From: Pampus argenteus
Lineage: Eukaryota; Chordata; Actinopteri; Scombriformes; Stromateidae
DNA length: 64,000 bases
NCBI GenBank assembly: GCA_036937835.1
Contig: CM072863.1
Coordinates: 17,286,001-17,350,000, forward strand
Direction of reading: 5' to 3'
Shown here: positions 59,501 through 64,000 of the stretch, in pieces
Position numbering within the stretch: position 1 is the stretch's first letter
How the letters are laid out: each line of letters starts with the position of its first letter
Notes under the pieces: model-generated
The model's input: only the letters and a program-made list of their open reading frames with translations
Database searches by the model: none
What the model was told of the DNA's origin: nothing
Position numbers and translations under genes: made by a program

Positions 59501-61452
59501 TGAGTATACATATCAGTTGAGTAAGGATATAAGGACAGCATCAGCAAAGCGCCTGGTGTACACACGCTGCGTCATCTTACAACTGACCACACCAGAGTAC
59601 AACATGTCAACGTTGTCAAGACCAGGAAGTAGATCTTGCTGCAACAACACTGATAAACCTGAACAGAGCTTTACAACAGGGGAGGGAGGAGGAGAAGGAG
59701 ACAGAGACTGGGGGAGCAGACGCACAGGATATGATGTTATCAGTAGGTTTTCAAGAAAGTTTAATAGTCCTTTAAAGCAGGAGACATTTTAAGAATAAGA
59801 TAATGTGACAAGTTTGCGGTTGTGGCGGTGAAAGTTTTTCTTACCTCTTGAAGGTATTTGAGGGCACTGACGTGTCTGGGAAAAACAAGAAGAGAGAACG
59901 TAATTAGACTATGAAAATGAATTTGCAGCCTTTTACACATCAATGTTAATCTTTCTACAAGACTTTTAAATGATCTAAATTATGCGTCATGTGTAAACCA
60001 CATGAGAAGTGTGAAGCGGGGCAAAGGCAAGGCTAGTGTATTTAATAAGTTACACTAATAATAGTAGTTGTCTGTCAGTTATTCTACACGCGGCTTGATT
60101 CATTAGCTTTGGAGCAGGAGAGATTCAGTTTAAAGAAATACCAGGAGACGTAAAAAGGCGACATATCGGATTTGGATGCAGCAATTTTTTGTGTGTGATG
60201 ACATGCAGCAGGAAAACAGTGTTAACATGGGGGAAGCCCGCAAGTGCAGATACTCACAGTCTCTCTGAGTCAACGAGTTCTTTTGCGACGTAGAAAGCTC
60301 GGGATCGCCCATCGATCTGTGTGAAAGGGAGGGAGAGCAGTGGGAGATGAATGAACGCAGCTAATGTTCAAAGGCTCTCTGTGGGCACTTATTCCTCTCC
60401 TTCATTAATAGGAACAGCTACTCAGCAGCCAAGGAGACTGGTGAAAAAGCAAATTCACTTTTTTTTTTTTTTTTTTTTTTTCAAATATGCTGTCAACATA
60501 AGAGTGATTATTTCATTACAGTGCTGCATAGACATGAAGGCTTTCTCAAATATGGGACTTTTAAATTCAGATGCATTATGTATGAGAGACTGCGTGTGTG
60601 GTGACAACAATGCTGCCCATTGATTTAGGGGCTAATCACAGGCCTCAAAACATCCGAGCCAAAACATCATTGAAGCCATTTATCCTGCACTTTATCAGTT
60701 ATTTCTGCCTATGCGGAGCACTTCACAAATACTACTGTATTAAAAAAACCCCACTGACATTAATTTCCTTAAAACAAAACCAAAACACACTTCAATTAAA
60801 CTCAACTATTCCAGTCTCTCTCTTACTCTCTCTTTTTTTTCTCTCTCATTTATTGTGTTTTTTCTTTGAAGAAGAAGGAAACAAGGAAATGCATGTCACG
60901 TGATGGGAACAGGGTCTGATGTTATTGTGGTAGCAGAATGGGTGGGGTCCATCATCAAGCTACTGTAAAATGGCTGCCTTTTACTGTAAGGAAGTCGATG
61001 TTTTTGAGATGATACGTTTCAGCTAACGGTGAATCAGCAAGACACGCTGTGAGATTAGAGATTAACTTGATTCTTTTTGTTCACTTATTTCGGTTTATTT
61101 TATTTCATGACATGGTGTCATTTTTGTTTAGATCTGTCAGTTGCAGGTCTTACATATTTTGAAATAAGACTTATTAATAAATACAATAAAACACTATTTA
61201 TTTATTTGATCCTCCAGTTTTTTGGGGTTTTTTTGCTCATCATGTTGATTTTCTGGCCCAGCTGTTAGCTCAGAGGACTGAATGGACAACACTCTCTACC
61301 CTTGTTTCATTTGTCTATGTATTTCATAACTCACCTGTTGGTCATAACTCTGTTCTCCACCCCCCTCTTCCTCCTCTGAGGTACGCCCGTGGTCCTCCTC
61401 GGCAGACAGTCCAGCAGAGATTGGGTTGAGTGGGAAAGGCTCTGTGTAGGCA
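45353..61452 (-). CDS. fgd5: FGD5, FYVE, RhoGEF and PH domain protein 5 (C-terminal 605 codons; 5' end outside)
   Basis: Nineteen exons join in phase: 61335-61452, 60258-60316, 59845-59875, 57055-57206, 56468-56624, 52793-52883, 52468-52518, 52212-52270, 51469-51540, 51232-51300, 48514-48597, 48295-48374, 48090-48186, 47741-47878, 47414-47516, 47156-47292, 46538-46666, 46016-46170, 45353-45389. Domain order is an acidic segment, DH, PH, FYVE, then a second PH ending EEATVL. FGD proteins activate Cdc42 by nucleotide exchange; FGD5 acts in endothelial cells and marks haematopoietic stem cells in mammals. VSHVMMCMNC, SDFSLTLRRHHC, YPLKYLKDR and VFHLYHKKTL fit FGD5 better than FGD6 or FGD1-4. The long disordered N-terminal exon expected for FGD5 is not in the window and must lie past 64000. 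Confidence 0.9.
46879..46950 (+). tRNA. tRNA-Glu (anticodon CTC), second copy
   Basis: All 72 nt are identical to the gene at 29297-29368, including box A, the CTC anticodon and box B. It is antisense to fgd5 in a 489-bp intron. Flanking DNA does not match the first copy. No T4 terminator follows closely; the nearest TTTT downstream is at 47016-47019, so termination may be inefficient or use the weaker TTT at 46956-46958. Confidence 0.95.
47414..47878 (-). CDS. fgd5: fgd5 exons: FYVE zinc finger
   Basis: Exon 47741-47878 encodes MMCMNCTSDFSLTLRRHHC and NACGK; exon 47414-47516 encodes VVCRACSRNRYPLKYLKDR and VCDHCYAELRKRG. Four CxxC-type pairs that bind two zinc ions are present. The canonical WxxD motif is missing and R(R/K)HHCR reads RRHHCN, so phosphoinositide binding may be atypical, as in other FGD proteins. 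The acceptor of the first exon was set by phase at CAACAG. Confidence 0.92.
48090..51300 (-). CDS. fgd5: fgd5 exons: first PH domain
   Basis: Exon 51232-51300 encodes MFVKEGTLMKVSRKSRQPRH, exon 48514-48597 MNDIMLYTYPQQDGKYRLKN, exon 48295-48374 VLNCLKIEVSDITITLSA, and exon 48090-48186 VGEREDWFHTLSRAIADH with the closing helix tryptophan. This is the PH domain that follows the DH domain in all FGD proteins. A 0.5 kb transposon-like repeat lies in its first intron. Confidence 0.9.
48376..48411. repeat. (GT)n microsatellite abutting an fgd5 splice acceptor
   Basis: On the transcript strand this is (CA)n running straight into the CAG of the acceptor for exon 48295-48374. Confidence 0.95.
48718..48729 (+). 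promoter_or_regulatory. CTCF-like core motif, one mismatch
   Basis: CCACAAGGTGGC fits CCASYAGRKGGC except for A at the Y position. It lies in an fgd5 intron. Confidence 0.3.
50600..51085. mobile_element. Non-autonomous TIR-type teleost element
   Basis: GGTTAACTTAGCTTAGCATAAAGAC on the left and CTTTATGCTAAGATAAGCTAAC on the right are inverted copies. The outer parts (minus GATGTGATATTGATCTTC, plus GAGTGATATCAATTTTCTC) also pair. Such GCTAAGCTAA ends with AGAGTGRTATCAAT are typical of a common teleost MITE-like repeat. Exact ends and target duplication were not resolved. It lies in the fgd5 intron 48598-51231. Confidence 0.65.
51469..60316 (-). CDS. fgd5: fgd5 exons: DH (RhoGEF) domain
   Basis: Exon 60258-60316 encodes AFYVAKELVDSER, exon 59845-59875 (31 bp) HVSALKYLQE, exon 57055-57206 LGEILGVLPQVYTLHSSILT, and exon 56468-56624 DFGVFDTYISEYDRSMSLLD and FASIVKKFE. 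Exon 52793-52883 encodes LKHQLLQVIVRVLQYRMLLT, then DYLNNLSPDSKEYEDTQ and SEVADQANDNLKQG. This covers the conserved helices of a Dbl-homology exchange domain. The usual LKPVQRIPQYRLLL signature is here LLQVIVRVLQYRMLL. Exon 51469-51540 is the DH-PH linker. Confidence 0.9.
52884..56467 (-). other. fgd5: fgd5 intron within the DH-coding region
   Basis: About 3.6 kb between exons 52793-52883 and 56468-56624. Beyond CA repeats and short poly-A runs, I found no exon, RNA gene or clear transposon. Confidence 0.6.
53461..53522. repeat. (AC)n microsatellite
   Basis: About 62 bp of AC with two G interruptions, in an fgd5 intron. Confidence 0.95.
57207..59844 (-). other. fgd5: fgd5 intron within the DH-coding region
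   Basis: About 2.6 kb with a purine-rich tract near 57230-57390 and a CA-rich stretch near 58100-58145. No exon or RNA gene was seen. Confidence 0.6.
61335..61452 (-). CDS. fgd5: fgd5 exon: acidic segment before the DH domain
   Basis: This 118-bp exon encodes AYTEPFPLNPISAGLSAEED, then an E/G-rich run and SYDQQ. It precedes the DH domain. It is the most 5' fgd5 exon I can support; the preceding exon is outside the window or too short to see. Confidence 0.8.
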
Positions 61453-62323
61453 CTGCCAAGAATAAAACCAGGGAGGGAGGACAGTATGAGTACAGTGAAA
61501 ACAGCATAGACATGGGTATCATAAACATTAATATTTAACACTATATTTAACACTGCTACATCTGGCTCTCTAGTCTACAGCTGCTGCGCTTAAGTCAGTG
61601 AAAGCAACTGATATGATATAATCTGTGAAGCACCGTATTATCTACTCTATTTATCGTTTTATTTAATTTTATCATTAGAATATAGAATTCCCATTATCTT
61701 CCGATCAGTTCGATATATATCGTGCATTCTACACTACGACACTGCAGCAAATGTCTTGGATAGCAATACTTTAAACTGCAGCGTAAGGTTTTTAAAGGGG
61801 AATCCAAACCAGCATAGAAGACAGAAATTACAAATTACACATTTACACTGAAAATACATTGCACATTATCTTTACAGCAACATATTGCTGAAACACTGAA
61901 CAATAACCCAAGTATACATATGCCCGTGGATTACTGTTTCTCCTTTAAATATATATTTTTGCTTTTCCTGTGTGCTTCTCTGAACATTTCCAGTCCTCAC
62001 ATAGAGTTCTCCAGTGGCACACTGTAATCCCTTTCCTGATTCATTCTCATCACAGATGGCACTGTTGTGTACATAGACCGGTAATCCTTTAGTGTGCTGC
62101 TCTACCTGAGGGGGACACGCTGTAGGTCAGTTCTCTTGTAATCCTTTTAAATGCTACCTGTGGTGATTATTAATGTCCTCTGACCCATTAAGGCCCATCA
62201 GTATGTTTGACAAAATTCACATTATCAGGATGATAAGTGGATAACAATCTAAAAGCAGCTACAAGGAAGCTTTGGGACAGCTCTGAGACTGTCACCACCA
62301 ACTCTACTAGCACCACTAACAGA

Positions 62324-62520
62324 GGCAGCTGTGGCTCAGGAGGCAGAGTGGGTCAGAAGGTTGATGGTTCGATCTCCGACTCCATGACGAAGTATCCTTA
62401 AATACAAATTACTACTGATGGTTGTGTAGGTTACTGTCATAGGCATGCAAGTGTGTGTGAATGGATGAGTGAGCAGCTGAAAACACTGTAAGATGCTTTG
62501 GATAAAATTCAAATCCAGCC
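62324..62520 (+). mobile_element. tRNA-derived SINE
   Basis: GGCAGCTGTGGCTCAGGAGG begins a box A region and GATGGTTCGATCTC is the box B. GACGAAGTATCCTTAAATAC, GTGTGTGAATGGATGAGTGA, GCAGCTGAAAACACTGTAAG and GCTTTGGATAAAATTC follow in the order of a common teleost SINE. It is slightly degraded. Confidence 0.8.
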
Positions 62521-63655
62521 ACTTATTAATTTCCAAACTAGACTTCACTACTGAAGCAAAATATTTAATTTTATTCAACTGATGTGACGCAACCAGAAAA
62601 CATAATGAACAATAATTTAACGTCAGCTTTTTATCGTTGTGATATGATATCTTAAATGTGATATGATATCTTAAATAGCCCCCTGTGTGTACAGAGAGTA
62701 GAAGATCAGACGTATTGGGTGGGCTGAAGAAACAGGCCATTACTCATGGTTGACCTCAGAGTAGACAGGTCAACCTGGCTAGAAAGTGAAGAGGAGGGAT
62801 GATTTTTTTTCTGAACTCATTCTTAAGCTGATTTATTGTGCTGAGTGAGCAGATTCCCTTTACATGTCTAATAGAAACTCTGTGTCTGAAATTCTCACCA
62901 ACAACACCAACAATACAATCTCTGAAAACACACTCTTTCTGCTGTAAGTGAGGGTTGGTACCAATTCATGACGATGTCTCCCAGAAAACGAAAGGTTATT
63001 AAAAAAAAGTGCACACACTATAAATGGCTAAATTAGAACAATTTATTTTATTTTATTTCTCTTGGACGGAAAATTTATTTTTCATGTTGCTCTTGCTGGA
63101 AGTTCCAATTATTTCCTTTCCTGCCGAACTCATTTTCCATAATGAAATCCCAAATATAACTTGTGTGACTCCATCATATTTTAACCTAAAATATTTGAAA
63201 TTGTAAAATGGCAATTCATAAATCCACTGAATAAGCCTTTTAGAGCAATGCTATTATGCCAGCTGATTACAATGTCTTTTATAATACAGCGACATTAAAT
63301 CTACTGTGTCAATTCAAAGGACACAATGACTGTAAAAAGACCTATATTCCACCAATGCTCTGTGAATTCGACGATGCCTGTAACATGTAATTCAGTTGAG
63401 CTAAACGTTGAGTATTAAAATAAATATTAGGCACAATCAGACAGTCCTTTTTCTGCTTGAAATGGCAGCATTAGAGGAAATCCACCCAGCTGAATAGGTT
63501 CATTATCCTGCTAACTATAAAAGACTGGGACACTGATGGCGGGGTTAAGAAAATGGGAGCACTTTTGGCTGATGTGCTGCTGCTGCTGTGGTGATGAAGT
63601 GATTTGTAAAGATGCTGGCACTCTGCTACTGCCTTCTACCTGTGATACGATAGAG

Positions 63656-63913
63656 CAGCGGTTCTCCCCTTGGGGTCCAGAGGTCTTTGAGGGAGTTTCT
63701 GGGTGGCCCCCAGCAAAAAAGGATCATTTATTTGTATATATTTTCTATATGTAATGTATGACTATATTTGTCATTGGTTTCATACACTTTCTGTAATAAA
63801 ACACCTAAAAGCAAAAATCTTATCAGATAGGGGAACCCGGGACAAAATCTTGTGGGTCTGTGGTCTAGTTTGTGTCAGTTTAGGGGTGCTTGACTCAAGT
63901 TCAAGAACCACTG
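63656..63913. mobile_element. Short hAT-like non-autonomous element
   Basis: The left end CAGCGGTTCTC and the right end GAACCACTG form inverted repeats typical of hAT-type elements (CAGTGGTTCTCAAC). Flanks CGATAGAG and TGATAGGG are a possible degenerate 8-bp target duplication. At 258 bp it has no transposase. Confidence 0.6.
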
Positions 63914-64000
63914 TGATAGGGGATGACTTTGGATAATAGTAACCCCACATTATGTAACAGTCTGTTCACATATGGTTCACATATGCAACGGTGTTACAAC

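Larger units (their letters stand above)
61453..64000 (-). other. fgd5: fgd5 intron, 5' side (runs off the window)
   Basis: No further fgd5 exon could be supported here. The long N-terminal exon is not present. It holds a SINE at 62324 and a hAT-like element at 63656, and a tandem GTGATATGATATCTTAAAT duplication near 62640-62677. Confidence 0.55.

Noticed and set aside
62336..62740. 134-codon minus-strand ORF
   Set aside because: Overlaps the tRNA-derived SINE and a short tandem duplication; no domain similarity.

Overview
This window looks like nuclear DNA of a ray-finned (teleost, probably percomorph) fish. It holds intron-containing vertebrate genes with GT-AG splice sites, dense CA/GT, GA and CT microsatellites, and several interspersed repeats of teleost type. 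There are no bacterial-style operons, CRISPR arrays or phage genes. Most long open frames are chance frames in introns; the real genes were rebuilt exon by exon on the minus strand by checking splice sites and codon phase.

Four protein-coding genes lie head to tail, all transcribed right to left. From the left: (1) the 5' half of stimate/tmem110, an ER membrane regulator of STIM1 (coding exons 59-2237, continuing beyond base 1). (2) A complete sfmbt1, a four-MBT-repeat plus SAM Polycomb-type chromatin protein (20 coding exons, 4834-15310, 864 aa deduced; 5' UTR exon near 19.1-19.35 kb). (3) A complete prkcd, protein kinase C delta (16 coding exons, 22346-30433, 681 aa deduced; probable 5' UTR exon and promoter near 39.0-39.2 kb). 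(4) The C-terminal 605 codons of fgd5, a RhoGEF with DH, PH, FYVE and PH domains (19 exons, 45353-61452; the 5' part lies past base 64000). The stimate-sfmbt1-prkcd grouping recalls human 3p21.1, and FGD5 is also on human 3p.

Two identical plus-strand tRNA-Glu(CTC) genes sit in introns of prkcd and fgd5, antisense to their hosts. Mobile DNA includes a pogo-like TIR element with a relic helix-turn-helix ORF in a sfmbt1 intron, hAT-like remnants, LINE 3' tails, tRNA-derived SINEs and a teleost TIR element in an fgd5 intron.

Regulatory candidates are a ZNF143/THAP11-type motif between the sfmbt1 3' end and stimate, a CRE at the prkcd promoter, a CLEAR/NF-E2/ETS-IRF/GATA motif cluster upstream of prkcd, and four CTCF-like cores, one of them next to a tRNA gene. 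The genes do not form one pathway; STIM1 regulation, PKC signalling, Cdc42 activation and chromatin repression are separate jobs. I found no convincing undescribed gene system. The most interesting non-coding signals are the CTCF/tRNA/palindrome cluster in prkcd and the CA repeats at splice sites.
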